Assembly (NCBI GenBank): GCA_002633005.1
Contig: NMRA01000653.1
Coordinates: 98,004-162,003 of the forward strand
DNA length: 64,000 bases
From: Phoronis australis
Taxonomy: Eukaryota; Phoronida; Phoronidae
Direction: 5' to 3'
Shown: positions 1 to 11,380 of the stretch, in pieces
Position numbering within the stretch: position 1 is the stretch's first letter
How the letters are laid out: each line of letters begins with the position of its first letter
Notes under the pieces: generated by a model
Told to the model about the DNA's origin: nothing
Seen by the model: the letters and a program-made list of their open reading frames with translations, nothing else
Databases searched by the model: none
Position numbers and translations under genes: made by a program

Positions 1-216
1 AAACGGATGGTTGCTTTGTGTATCTCTTCACGGTGTTATCCATTTTTGAAAGCCATTGTTTGCATTATGCAGGTTCTGGGCATCCCACTCTTGTTGCATA
101 TATACTGCCACATCAGCTGTTGACATTATAAGGGTTGTATGAGTTAAAATTCAAAATAAAAATAATTTCAAATTTCTAGCCTGAGGTGCTTGAATGATTT
201 TATCATAAATTTTTAG

Positions 217-384
217 GTATCTCTTCAACTTTCGAGGTGTGGCTGCCAGTTTCCGTTTCAAGCACCTATTCCTGTGTGAGTCAGTTGTGTTTCATGTTGG
301 CGATGAGTGGCAGGAATTCTTCTATCCAGCCATGCAACCATGGGTGCACTACATTCCTGTCAGACAAGACTTGGCAGACGTGAG
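217..384 (+). CDS. POGLUT1: POGLUT1 copy 1, exon equivalent to exon 8
   Basis: Acceptor tttttag at 216, donor AG|gtgggt at 385. It begins with the last base of a split Lys codon and ends with two bases of a split Arg codon, exactly as in exon 8 of copy 2. Encodes the FRFKH segment with its conserved basic residues of the sugar-nucleotide site. It has a Phe where copy 2 has Met (FNFRG against FNMRG), and the Phe looks like the family norm. Confidence 0.93.
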
Positions 385-3300
385 GTGGGTTTGGCGATTG
401 TTGTGCAGATGTGCAGCCTTGCGTTCACAAGGTTACACATTCTTAGGGATTCTCCAATGAAGGCTGCTGAATAGAATCCTTTTTTGAATGAAAAAGATAA
501 TTTAAGGGTCCATCAATGGCCCAATAATAGTACAAGTGGGGTCCATCGAATCAGTAGCATGGTGTGCTATTGAAAAAAGAAATACGGTGTAAAACAGATA
601 TACCGAATTCGAAGACGGATTTCCACACCTTCAAACCATCTAACCAGTCCAAAAAACATGAACTCTGACCTTTGAAACAGGAACCCCGGGGACCAGACAA
701 GAAATCCGTACAATTTCTTTAAATTTTCTGAGGCCATTGTCACTCGTCTCAAACTTTGAGTTAAAGCATTTTCAAGTACTTTCCATTTTCTTTTTGCGTT
801 TGTTAAAAATGTCTAATAAACTTATATCTTATTGACTTTGTAATTGATTTTTACTGGCAAAACTCGTGCAACTTGTCTGAATGTGAATTTCAATATAATC
901 TATACTCTCAACGCGTTGTATCTCGGTGAATATTTATATAATTTCAGATTATTCGATAGTTTCTCCCAAAATATTTTCAAAAAATGAAAACCAAAATATT
1001 ATTTGGACTTTCGAGTGCCATTGCTGATTAATTTGTCGTAACATGTATGCAACCTTGCGGAGGAACAACAAGTGATTGAAGAATTGGGAAAAAAAGTGGC
1101 CGATGGGTGACGTAATATTTCATGGCAGCGAAAGCCGACCTAGAAGATTGCCTTGCACCACAGCTTTAGCAGCACATTAACATAGAACGCTAATCGGTCA
1201 TAAGGAAGTTGTCTAAAATTCTCAGATATTAAAGGCGAAGGCTACCTTTTTTCATGTCATTTTTAGCAAAAATAAGGTTCGTTGATTATCCCAGACATAT
1301 TTTTCACTTATTTACTGCTTTTCGTAATTTAATTAATTACTCGTCGTCTACTCCAGAAGTGACGTTTTGGGAGGCAAGAATTTCGTGCCAATTTTTTTCA
1401 TATAGTTTGTCAGACTGTGAAAGCAGTCGAGTCAGTCATTGTTCTACCTCGGTTGTGATAAGTTCGGTCGTTGTTTGCTTTTGCTTACGAGTCAGTCAAC
1501 GTGATACGCTGTTGCTGCGTACTAGGGTGTACTCATTATCGTCTCACGTACAGAGGAAGAACTGTCCAACTTGCCTGAGTGTCCCGTGACACACTCCCTC
1601 TGGAGGGTGATCTGAGCACCCAAACTGCTTAGATCCCACCGTGTGACTCCCTCGCCACACACCTGGCACCTTCTAAATAGCTCCAATACAAGTCCACATT
1701 AAACTTATCAAACTTAGGCTCACCGAACTGTCCTCTTCACTGGGTGTCGAACTGGGCCTGTATTCATTCCCACTACTCAACATCGCTGCAGGGCTGCTTA
1801 CTGGCTCTGGGTTAGAGACAACAGCACAGGGCGAATCACTGCTAGTTCTCTGAATTGCACGCAATGGGGAACGTTCGGAGGCACGGGTGACAGTAGATGG
1901 AGTGCCTCCAGTCACTGTATATAGTGGCCACAGCTCGAGAGGCTTCTCGCTTCAAAAACGCACTACTCGGGGTTGGCAACGGGGCACTGCCAGGAATCAA
2001 CAACGACGGTATGGTACCCCTCTTCAGGCGCTGTTTCGCAGGGACCTTCATCAATTCAGCGTACATATCTCTGTCGCAATCTGATGGCAGAAAATGCTTG
2101 CCACACACTCGGTAACCCTCCACTGCTTTGTACGTTGCGTGGACGGGTAGCGCTGCGTTCTTCACATGAATGAGCTAGCCAAGCACGGCGAAGTGTGTCA
2201 TCCTTCGGAAAGCGACGCAAGGTACCCAAAGCACGTGTGAGAAGATAATGAGTACATCCTGGCACGCAGCAACAGCGTGGCATGTTGACTGACTTGTAAA
2301 CAAAAGCAAACGATGACCGAACTTATCACAACCGAGGTAGAACAATGACTGACTCGACAGCCCTCACAGTCAGACTACAATGAAAAGAATTTGGCACGAA
2401 ACTCTTGCCTCCCAAAACGTCACTTCTGGAGTAGAGGACGAGAAATTAATCAAATTACAAAAAGCTGTAATTAAGTAAAAAATGTGTCTGGGATAATCAA
2501 CGAAGCTTATTTTTGCTAAAAGTGACATGAAAAAAGGTTGCCTTCACCTTTAAAACAACATATCACAACAACTATTTAAAGTAGGAAAGTTTATTTTTCG
2601 TCAAGCAATGTGTTGCAGTGAAAAAAGTCAATGTGTAATCTTAAAAGACGCACAGATTTGGTTCAAAATAGTTATCTTTTTTCTGGTTGTTTTTTTGTAG
2701 TTTGGACTTTGAAGGCAAAGCTTTCTAAGCCCCTGTTAAAATGTTCAAAAGTGCAACTACCCCTTAAATTAAATTAAATTTTCCTTCAGAGATCTTTTGG
2801 AGTTTGCTAGGGCAAATGACCAAGTGGTGAGAGGAGTTGCCAACAGGTGAGTTTTTACCTTTTGTGTTTGACTGAACAATCGTAAAGTGTATTGCTCGTC
2901 TTGTCAGCAAAATTAAAGGAATACTTACATGTAATAATGATGATGATGATGATAATAATAATAATAATAATAATAAAAATTAAAGAAATACCACTTTTAA
3001 CAGCTGTTAATGTGTTCACATATTTTTTGTGAGTGTACTATTGTCGTCATATGTGTTAAGGCGTCTGCAGCTGTATCTCCTAAACCCCATGCAGGGTCTT
3101 GTTAAAATTTGGCAGACATGACCATGTTCTGATGCGACTTATGTCAGAAGAGGATGAGTTTTGGACCGGTTTGAATACTGCTGTGCCTCCTAATGTCAAT
3201 TTTTTTAATTTTGCCTCTGTATCTTTGGCATTCCTTAATGGGTTTTTAAGAAATTTGGCAAGTATGTTTTTAATAAAAATACCATGATGCCATTCCGTTT

Positions 3301-3866
3301 TCAGACGGATTCCACGAATTTTACACCAACATGTGTAGTTTGTGAAAATAAATAAACTTCACAACATCAAAATTAGGAAAAGTTTTTATGTGCAAAGCGC
3401 CACCAAAAATTCATTTGTTTCATCTAGCATCTGTTTCAATGCTGACTAAATCTAAACAGGTGTTGCTCCATGCATTTTGTCCAAAGGCCATTTCTAGATA
3501 AACAGCTGCTAGGCCCAATATCATCACATCCTTTAACTAAATTTCACCAAAAATGCTATTTATTGTGACAGTAGTATGACTAAACTATCTGCCAAATATT
3601 TCTGCGAAATATTTCTGACAAGACATTCATCATAGTTAGACAGAGTCTGTGAGTGCTCTGCCAAAGTCTGTCCAGTTTACTTTGCTAACAGTTGTATCTG
3701 TTGTTTTCTCACCAGGGGTCGCCAGTTCATCTGGGATCATTTGAGGATGGAAGATGTGTCTTGCTACTGGGAGAAGCTACTGAAGAGATACGCAAAGCTG
3801 CTGAAGTTTAAACCCAAACGCAACCCTCAGTATAATCAAATTCTCAAAAAGAAGGATGAGCTTTGA
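217..3866 (+). CDS. POGLUT1: Protein O-glucosyltransferase 1 (Rumi), copy 1, last three exons
   Basis: 3' part of a gene that starts left of the window. Exons 217-384, 2790-2846 and 3716-3866 join with matching phases (2, 2) and encode the C-terminal half of the CAP10 glucosyltransferase domain. Seen: the family-diagnostic stretch [18 protein letters not shown], then FHVGDEW and [14 protein letters not shown], then an EFARAND helix, then [17 protein letters not shown], and a C-terminal KKKDEL. In this family the enzyme transfers glucose from UDP-glucose to a Ser in EGF repeats (Notch and others) in the ER lumen; the KDEL end fits ER retention. Exon borders equal those of the complete copy at 23-42 kb, so the two are tandem duplicates. 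No earlier exon is seen in 1-216. Identification is firm; whether this copy is intact depends on sequence outside the window. Confidence 0.93.
1229..2552. mobile_element. P-element-like foldback DNA transposon with about 320-bp inverted arms
   Basis: Left arm (1229-1547) and right arm (2237-2552) are imperfect inverted copies. Examples: gaaggctaccttttttcatg on the left against the complement of catgaaaaaaggttgccttc on the right, and the complement of ctacctcggttgtgataag on the right. Outer ends read ttaaaggYgaagg on both sides. The arms contain the start of a THAP-domain coding region (right arm intact, left arm with ATG changed to GTG), so the 5' end of the element is present twice, face to face. 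THAP domains are the DNA-binding domain of P-element transposases. No target-site duplication was recognised. Lies in an intron of POGLUT1 copy 1. Confidence 0.72.
1842..2283 (-). pseudogene. THAP zinc-finger fragment of a P-type transposase, frameshifted
   Basis: Reading leftward from an ATG at 2283, the protein starts [13 protein letters not shown] and continues through [17 protein letters not shown]. Near 2165-2168 a one-base shift moves the homology into another frame, which carries [13 protein letters not shown] and then [12 protein letters not shown]. Together these show the THAP pattern: C-x3-C, a central Trp, C-x2-H, then an AVPTIF-like end. No catalytic transposase domain follows; the frame runs into low-similarity sequence and stops. 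Broken remnant inside the foldback element. Confidence 0.7.
2790..2846 (+). CDS. POGLUT1: POGLUT1 copy 1, penultimate exon
   Basis: 57-base exon between ttccttcag and AG|gtgagt. Encodes the short helix [18 protein letters not shown], with split Arg codons at both ends. Same length and phase as the exon at 40804-40860 but only moderately similar in sequence, unlike the preceding exon. Confidence 0.88.
2933..2976. repeat. (TGA)n/(TAA)n microsatellite
   Basis: About five TGA units pass directly into about eight TAA units. Located in the intron between the last two exons of POGLUT1 copy 1. Confidence 0.95.
3060..3180. repeat. Partial copy of an interspersed repeat (tatctcctaaacccc family)
   Basis: The stretch tatctcctaaaccccatgc followed by a gggtcttgtt-aaatttggcagac block matches 22675-22730, where tatctcctaaaccccttaca is followed by ggatcttattgaaattgggcagatg. 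Copies of the other half of this family lie at 33.86-34.0 and 34.69-34.85 kb. Confidence 0.55.
3716..3866 (+). CDS. POGLUT1: POGLUT1 copy 1, terminal exon
   Basis: Acceptor accag at 3715, stop TGA at 3864-3866. Encodes [19 protein letters not shown] and ends in KKKDEL, a KDEL-type ER-retrieval signal. An AATAAA overlaps the last base of the stop codon (3866-3871), so the 3' UTR could be very short. Confidence 0.92.
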
Positions 3867-4813
3867 ATAAAATAAGGACAATTTTTTTACATGTTCAAGC
3901 AGGCCTTTTACCTGTTTTAATAATTATTTATTTTTGTTATTTCAATATTCCTTCAAGCTACTTTGTACGTCACAGTTCTTAAAGCCAAAATGTCTGAAGG
4001 TGCAGAGTTCCCTGCTATCTTTTGTGTTCATGTCTTCCATCAAATATTTTTCACAGGGACATTTTCTTTTAACTCACTATCTATTGTAAAAGGGAAATTA
4101 CACTTTTGAATCTAGATCATGAAGGGGTGGCCATTTTTGGTAGCGTCCTTTGGAGGGTCTGCCCCCCCCCCCCCCAGGCTACTTCATGACAAACTTGACA
4201 GGGTTCACCAACCCTTACAAAATTCCAATGCTTGTGGTGATACCAGTGAATTCATTTTCATGAGAGGCATTAGTTCACCAGATTTCATCAAGAGCATTGC
4301 TGTCATTTCTTAATTGCATTGTGGGACAGTTTGCTGCTCGTAGATAATTTGCGGACGAGTAGCCGGACTTGTAATTTGCATTTCAGGTGGTGTGATTTAA
4401 GGGAATGTTGTACCACAGAAGACAACTTTATCCCGACCTGGAGTTGTTTTAGATACTAATCAGTTTATCACGTGATTTTCGTGTCTCCTTGATGAGTAGA
4501 GGTGAAATTGCCCTTGGTGATCTTTTTGTCTTGAAGTCGTTGTGTTTTTGAATCTGAATTACTAAAGTCCAGGGCCCAGTTGCATAAAACCTATACGCCG
4601 TATAGCAACAATGACGTCGCATTATCACACGTCATGGTGTTATTGTTGAACAATGCACTTGATGTCGGGCAACAATCAAACTTATCCAGCCGATAACTTT
4701 TGAGGCTTTATGCAGCTCCGCCCAGATGTACTTTTGACTTCAGTGAAATTTTTTGACTTAACACTCCCTCTTCTCAATTGCTGAGTTTTTTCCATGTAAC
4801 TGTTAGCATCATA
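3867..4813. other. Downstream flank of POGLUT1 copy 1
   Basis: 3' flank with no recognisable gene. Holds a run of 14 C at about 4161-4174. Open frames here are short and without recognisable similarity. Confidence 0.5.
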
Positions 4814-5120
4814 GGCGGATTTAGGGACCCCCCCCCCCTTGGCTGCCGTAAGCAAAAATGGAACAGGAAAACAGCAAGAGCGTGAAGCGCGAGGAAATAT
4901 TGAGTAAGCAACGAGGACGCGGAGAAGGGGATGCCCCAGATCGCGGGGTTCCCTTTTTTTGTTTTTTTTATAGTCCTCCTGTAGATTTTCTGAACAGATG
5001 GTCCACATACCCGGCTCCTGCAACTTCGGGCCTGTGCTGCACATACAATCGCACTTTGCCCAATTCCCAGAGACAACATGTGGGCCCCCCCCCCCTTATG
5101 CTATCCTAGATCGGCCACTG
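4814..5120. mobile_element. Possible hAT-type MITE with poly-C inner flanks
   Basis: Left end reads aggcggatttagggaccccc. The right end, on the complement, reads cagtggccgatctaggat. Both resemble the CAGTGGCGGATCYAG termini common to hAT-like miniature elements, and both are followed inward by long C (or G) runs. Similar ends bound a shorter element at 54420-54588. No transposase. Confidence 0.4.
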
Positions 5121-6402
5121 AGCATATCAGTCCTTAGAAATTACTTAATATGAAAATCATTGAGCATCTGGCAATGATGCGTATATTGTAGAGTGCTATA
5201 GATGGGGTGATACAAAATTCTTTTCGGAAATAGTTTTAAGATGAGATTTCCAACTTAAGTCTTATTAAGTGACTTTTCATGAATCGGAAGCCATGATCGA
5301 GTTCAGTGACGCTAATGTCTCGCTAGAAAAGCAAGACCTCGAGAGATATCGCTGTGTATTTTCAATAAGAGCACTGATTTTGACTATTTTTTCTGCCGGT
5401 GAGACAGTTATTGAACCCCACCCAGACTTTGACTGTTGCTAACCACACACTGTATTTCTAGGTTTTCTAGTCGAAGAAGTGAACTGTTTACTTCATCTAT
5501 TTTGCCACAAATTTAAAAGGTGGGTAAACATTCGGCATTTGACATTACTTTTTGGAGAAAAGTGGCATTATTTTTCTCAGATTTCTAAGCGTTTTTTTGT
5601 GCGTATCTGATGTGAATATCAGATCTTGGGCAGTAAATTCTTCGTGTTCTCATTGTTATAAAATTTTATGGAACTTACTGGTATTTTGTAATCAAAGTTT
5701 GATTTCTCTTGTTACTTCTCTGTTATCTCCTGTGCCTCCGGGCACTGTTATGCACATTGTTATTGTAATAAATTACTAAAACTGATATCATGGTTTTGAA
5801 TGATTTTTAAAGTGACATTCTTGACTAGAAAGCTGATTTTCTCAAATTAGCCTTCAGAATCGAACTTGAATTGACCAAGGTGCTGGCCCGGCTGAACTTC
5901 ACTCGATAAAATGGCAGAGTAATGAACCGTGAATAAATGATACAGTCAGAAGCCTTGATTACAGCGAATGTTTGGCAGACAACTACTAGACTTCTCAATT
6001 TGTAGTAAAAATCACAAATTAAAACAACGGGTGTTAATTGTAAAGTTTGAATTATTCTGAAATGCTATCTTATTAACCACAGCAAACGGTTTAATGCTCA
6101 CACTCGACTTGCATCTAGTTGTCTGGAAAAACAGATGTCCTTAAAGTATTACTGTACCTAGGAGTGTAATACATGTATACTCCTTGGTTGTACTTCACAA
6201 ACCTGCCACCAAATCATACGAAGCAAAAAACGTAACTTTGCAATTCACAGAAACTTAACGTTAAAAAATAAAAATTCGAATTCTTTCCTTTCTTACGCCA
6301 TACCCCTTTAGAGCCAATTTTCCCAGTCAGATTTATATAAGACATAAGTTGATACATGAAAATTAACAATGGTATCTAATTGTTGGTATATTGATTATTT
6401 TC
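5121..6402. other. No gene recognised
   Basis: AT-rich sequence with only short open frames. No family similarity, splice-supported exon or clear repeat was seen. Confidence 0.4.
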
Positions 6403-6750
6403 CTATGACGATTTTTTTTTACAATTTATCAAAATGTTCCCTGATTGTACGTCCAACACAAATGGAATTGTCGGAAGAATGAGATAAACCACATCGGTGA
6501 GGGCTTTGTGAATGGGAGACTTCCAGAATATATCAAAACGTTTTTGTAATAATTCTGATAATGATTCACTTAAGCTGCCAGTTCCTAATATAATTTGGAA
6601 GTCGTACATTTTCAGTGAACCCAAACAGGCTTTTTCAAAGTAACTGTCCGAAAGTGCGTTTTCGACATTGATCTGGCACGGATGACAATGCTTATCTACA
6701 TTTAGAGTGAGCGCGCACACACTGCGCAGACGTGGGACTGAGCAGCACAT
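6403..6750 (-). pseudogene. Unidentified 115-residue frame, faint sulfotransferase-like motif
   Basis: Reads MCCSVPRLRSVCALTL, then DKHCHPCQIN, then MYDFQIILGTGSLSESL. The HCHPCQI ... YDF ... SL ... LL spacing recalls the H-x-x-PC-x-I-x-YDFIG-x-ET motif of family-2 carbohydrate sulfotransferases (CHST11-14 type), but about 20 residues sit between the PC and YDF parts. No upstream PAPS-binding motif is visible and no splice sites would remove the insert. A decayed fragment or chance; low confidence. Confidence 0.22.
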
Positions 6751-7094
6751 GGGCCTAGTCTGTCGTAGTATACAGTTTTGATTGAAGGTATTGGGACGCT
6801 TTATCAGGCAATAAAAACATGAAGTTCTCGTGAAAAGAAATACTCTTAAGAGCGGAACTGTTGTGCCGGCACGAGAAAGGAAATGCTCGAAATTATTTTT
6901 TCATGGCAAAAGAACGATGTTAAAGAGAACGCCCGTGTTGCAGTACGCGTTGGACGGTAGTCCTACCTTAAATAAGGTAATAGGTACTGCCAAAAAGTGA
7001 TGACATGCTAGTGGCGAGGAAAGGTGCTTTGTAGCACATGTAATTAATAGGTCAATCAGCACACATTGCTTTCAGAGGAAGTGTTCACTTTAAG

Positions 7095-7190
7095 TTTAGT
7101 GGCCGCCGTTTTGCTGGGGTACGCTAGTAAGTTTCCGATCATAGTCGTGAAACACTCGCCTCTCACTCAGTGCGTGATTTTGCTTGGTGT
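7095..7190. repeat. Repeat copy shared with 60085-60175
   Basis: Contains gtggccgccgttttgctggg, gggtacgctagtaagtttcc, gtcgtgaaacac and a gtgcgattttgc-like block. 60085-60175 has the same blocks in the same order and strand. The nearest gene to the second copy is the GST first exon. Function unknown. Confidence 0.55.
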
Positions 7191-7599
7191 AACGTGAGCT
7201 TGTTTTTTGCGTGTTTCTCGCGTCTGCGGAACGCATCCCAACTCACGACCCGTTCCCCATGAAAGCAAAGATTTTATATTTCTTTGATGAAAGTGACCAG
7301 TTCAGAAGGTTGCAATTATGTTGTTCCTAAAATATCTCGGAATGTCACACGCTTACCATTATATCTGGCAACATACAATCAATTTTAAAGTGCGTTTAAG
7401 AACTCAAGGTGAGCCACGTCTGTTTTCAGTTAGGTCTCGATACCACGAAAATGGCACCAATTCAAAGGACTTAAAAATCTTAAATTCTATTACAGTATGA
7501 AATTATTATCATCAGGGTGCGAGAAAAACAAAGCACGTTTAACTTACAAAACAATCAAATGTAATGAAAAATACAGTTGGATATGTACATGTATTTTTA

Positions 7600-8755
7600 A
7601 GTCGGAGACCCGAATGACTCATGACAGACAAATTGTACTCTGGAAAGGGTCCGACAGAAACTAAAAAGGGCCCGAAAAAACGAGCTACCTCATGCATTCG
7701 AGATACCACAAAAAACCATCCCATGGGATTCAGTAGGCCTACATGTCACTGATCACTTTTAAGTATTAAAATACCATATGGCAGACAAAATACACTTTGG
7801 GTAGTGCCTTCCAGAAAAGCCCAAAAGTTACAACCTGCACCACAGTATGTCTTTGAAAATTTGAGCTAGAATAGATTTTCGAGGTACAAGCTAACAATGA
7901 TTTTATTAGACAAACAATAGTACCGCACTGAACACCGAATGACCCATGACAGACAAATTGCACTCTGGAAAGGGTCCGCCAGAAACCCAAAAAGGACCCC
8001 CCCACACACAAAAAATCAGCTAGCTCGTACATTCAAGGTACCACAAAAAACAATTTCATGTGATTCAACACATGTCATAGGTCACTAAATGCCCCATGAC
8101 AAACAAAGTACACTCTTGGTTGTGCCCGCCAGAAATCCCCAAAAATCTCAACTAGGTATGCCATCAAAAGTTTGAGTTACATTAGATATTCGAGGTACCG
8201 GCTAAAACTGACTTTAAATCAACAATCGTGGCGCAATGAACACCCGATGACCCATGGCAGACAAATTGTCCTATGGAAAGAGTCCGCCAGAAACTCAAAA
8301 ACGACTCCCAAAAAGGAGCTAGCTCATATATTCGAGGTATCACAATGAACTCCATGCGATTCAAATATAAGTTACTGATTACTTAATGGCCCATGACAGA
8401 TAAAACCCACTCTGGGTTGTGCGTGCCAGCCCCAGAAATATCAACTGCGCAATTCTGTTGAAAATGTGTGATATATTAGATAATGAAGATCCCGGATGAA
8501 TCCTAGTTAGAATCACGATGAAGGTATTGTGATTACGTTCTTCGTCTGCATTTCATTGCGAATTCTTGTACATGTATTTCCGTAATTCTTTCGCGTCTAC
8601 TGAACTCTCTTCTTGCTTAACATTAATAATAGAGACACACTGAGTGCCAAATGGATGATGGCGGAAAGTAATCATTTTGGAAAATTGATAACATTAAAAC
8701 TTTGGGATACCAGGAACTGTCAAAAAACCGATCCATTAATTGATGATTAAGACCA
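7600..8755. repeat. Left arm of large inverted repeat, built from ~150-bp tandem units
   Basis: Six related units begin near 7619, 7777, 7947, 8095, 8251 and 8391. Each starts with a catgacagacaaa-like block followed by cactctgg and a gtccgccagaaa block. From about 8090 on, the arm is mirrored on the opposite strand at 9600-10225. Small open frames here (7539-7724, 7766-8032, 8182-8364, all -) are reiterations of the repeat, not genes. Confidence 0.75.
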
Positions 8756-9599
8756 CAGCTATCGAAACAGTCGCGGTTTTTCCATTTTAGTAGAGCGGAA
8801 AAATATGGCTATGTCACGTGGGAAACTACAATAGTATATGATAGTATGTCAATTTGGCCATCCGTCAAAAAGCGAGACGTTTAGATGAATGCAAGAAAAA
8901 TTTAAAAAACTGGGACAGTTCGCAAAGTGTGGGGCAATTGACAAATACACTGCCGGTTCGCTGTCAGCAACACGAATTACTGGATTGGGTTCTTTTACAA
9001 AGTTAATTTTCCATATTTTAAAATTTTATTTCACGGGTGTTGTTAAGTACTACAGATAACAATAGTTATAGGTAAATACTACAGAATAACAAAGCTATCC
9101 AAACACACCTATTTTAGGACCCAAACTTTTCATTTAGGAGAAATGTCACTTCTTTCCGTAAAGCACCGTAACACGATTTTAACACCCACAAATGTCTTGT
9201 TGAAAAACTCCTGGTATGGACGGGACATTTTAATAACAATTTTTTAACCTTCCTCTTACAAAAATAGCAGAAAGACTAATATGGACCATTTCTTAGGGAG
9301 AAAAAACTTGTTATCTCACATGGCGGCAACTGTATTCGCCTTTCTTGACCAGGGCTTCTGACACGGATGTTATTGTTGGTTGTTTGAAAGCGTAGTGGTG
9401 ACTATTTCTAGTTTATTTTTATTAAATAAGATTTTGAAAAACACGTCTGTTACTTTTCTTTAAAAGCATTGTTTATTAGCCTGCGTAATAAAAGGACTTT
9501 TGGAAATCATTTTCATGGTTCCTCGATCTAACGCAGATTTAGGGGCCATGTGTGGTCGTATTTTTCCTGTTGACAGTTTCGATAGCTTATTATGCTGCA
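8756..9599. other. Spacer of the large inverted repeat
   Basis: About 840 bases between the arms. Its borders still show inverted similarity (agctatcgaaacagt on the left, complement of acagtttcgatagct on the right). The centre holds AT-rich sequence without a gene. Confidence 0.5.
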
Positions 9600-10225
9600 C
9601 TTGCTGCGGTCTTAATCATCACTTAAAGGGTACTAGGTTTTTGCCAGTTCCTTGTGTCCCATAGTTTTAGTGTTATCAGGTATTTTCTAAACTGCTTACA
9701 TTCCGCCATCATCCATTTGGCACTCAGAAGATTTCGCCGTGAAATACAATCGAAGCACGTTATCACACCTTCTTTATCGAAATTCTTGATTCTACAAAAC
9801 TCTACCAAGATTTAAAATGGATCTTCATTACCTAATATCACACATTTTCAACAGAATTACGTGGTTGAGGTTTCTGGGGGTGGTGCTCACAAAATAATTT
9901 TTTTCCTGTCATAAGCCATTTAGTAACCATTTTAATGGTTAAAACTTCTATTTGAATCACATGGAATAGTTTATTGTGGTACCTCAAATATATGAGCAAG
10001 CTCCTTTTCGGGCGTCGTTTTTGAGTTTCTGGGGAACCCTTTCCACAGGACAATTTGTATGTCATGGGCCAACCTGTGTTCATTGCGGCACGATTGTTAG
10101 TTTTAGTAAGTTTTAGCCGATAACTCGAATATCTAATGTAGCTCAAACATTCAACGGCATACCGTGTTTGAAATTTTTGGGGATTTCTGGCGGGCATAAC
10201 CCAAAGTGTATTTTTTGTAATAGCG
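9600..10225. repeat. Right arm of large inverted repeat
   Basis: Complement of the 8090-8755 arm. Matching blocks include gagtgccaaatggatgatgg (left, about 8641; complement at about 9708-9727), attctgttgaaaatgtgtga, and the catgacagacaaa/gccagaaa units. The 172-residue open frame on the - strand (9838-10356) lies mostly in this repeat and has no protein similarity. Confidence 0.75.
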
Positions 10226-10229
10226 CAAT

Positions 10230-11380
10230 TAGTGACAAATGACATGTGCAGTGTCGATTTGGCAACTGAACACGGGAGTGTTCGAAAAACAGGATTGCAG
10301 GAGTATTTGTTTAACCTGGGAACAAATGGAAACATGAACGGCCTCCTCAGAGGCATCTCTCTACGCGGTACTTCTAAACTTATAGAAACATGACTTATGG
10401 TTTAACCAGTGTGATGCATAATTTGCCGAAAAGCATCCGCCATATGGAGGACCTATGGTATGATCACCGTCTCTACTGGGTCGGCAGTATTGTCTAAGGC
10501 CTAGGCAGCCAAGGAGCTGAACAAGAGTAAAAAAGCAAGTGGTGATAATATTGAAACACACTTGGAAAACACCAAGATGTACCTTTCAAAAACACTTACC
10601 TGTTTTTTCAAAGCAAAAAAGTTTTTACTTCTTTCTCTTTCTTGAAATGTGGTCCATAATATACCTTTTCTGCTAACAAATGATGCACTCATGTTCCAGA
10701 ATGTTCTTATCTTGTTCAGGTTAATTGGCTGTTTCAGATTTTGGAAGTCTAAAGGATTTTCTCGGGAAATATTGGGTAACAACTGTATTACTTTCAGCTT
10801 TAGTACTACGACTGGTGTCTTGAAACGTTCCTATGCCTTTCTATGTAATTTAAATTTTTGGTTTACAGCAGTATACTGCCTGTGTATAGGCTATACCAGG
10901 ACATGCAGCTGTCCTGCACAAACGTTTGTGATACCTCGTCTTTTTGATCTACTGATCTACAGAGTTCCACAGTCCATCAGCTTTCATAAGGATGCTTCTC
11001 TAAGCTTTTTCATGTTGTGGCATCCCAATTTTGTGCAGTTTGATAAACCTTGAATTATACAGGCATCACACTCCATGGGAGCTGCCATATTGGAGTAACT
11101 AAGCACAACAATACAATCTGGATCTCTGATTGGTCAATTCAATAGAAAATCGCCACCAAGTGGCAGGAATGTGCATAATATTTTGTGCAACAAAAGCACC
11201 TTTTTTAAAAAATGGGCAAGTGTAGACGTGGGAGCTTTATTGGAATTTGATTTATAGGTATATTATCAAGCCACGTATAAAAAACTAGGTTGCCCCCCCC
11301 CCCCAAAGTTCTCACAAGGATGACAGCCATGAGATCTAGCCCACCGACTATATATCGTACAAGTCTTCCATATTTTAAAT
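10230..11380. other. No gene recognised
   Basis: Short frames only, including a 134-residue frame at 10649-11053 (+) with no recognisable motif. A C-run of about 13 bases lies near 11283-11295. Confidence 0.4.

Noticed and set aside
4859-5109. Overlapping frames on both strands near poly-C runs
   Set aside because: Generated by homopolymers and MITE-like sequence; no similarity to proteins.
6403-6750. Carbohydrate sulfotransferase gene
   Set aside because: Only the PC...YDF part is suggestive, with a 20-residue insert and no PAPS-binding motifs; kept only as a low-confidence remnant.
9838-10356. 172-codon - strand frame as a gene
   Set aside because: Lies in the right arm of the inverted repeat, and the protein shows no family motif.
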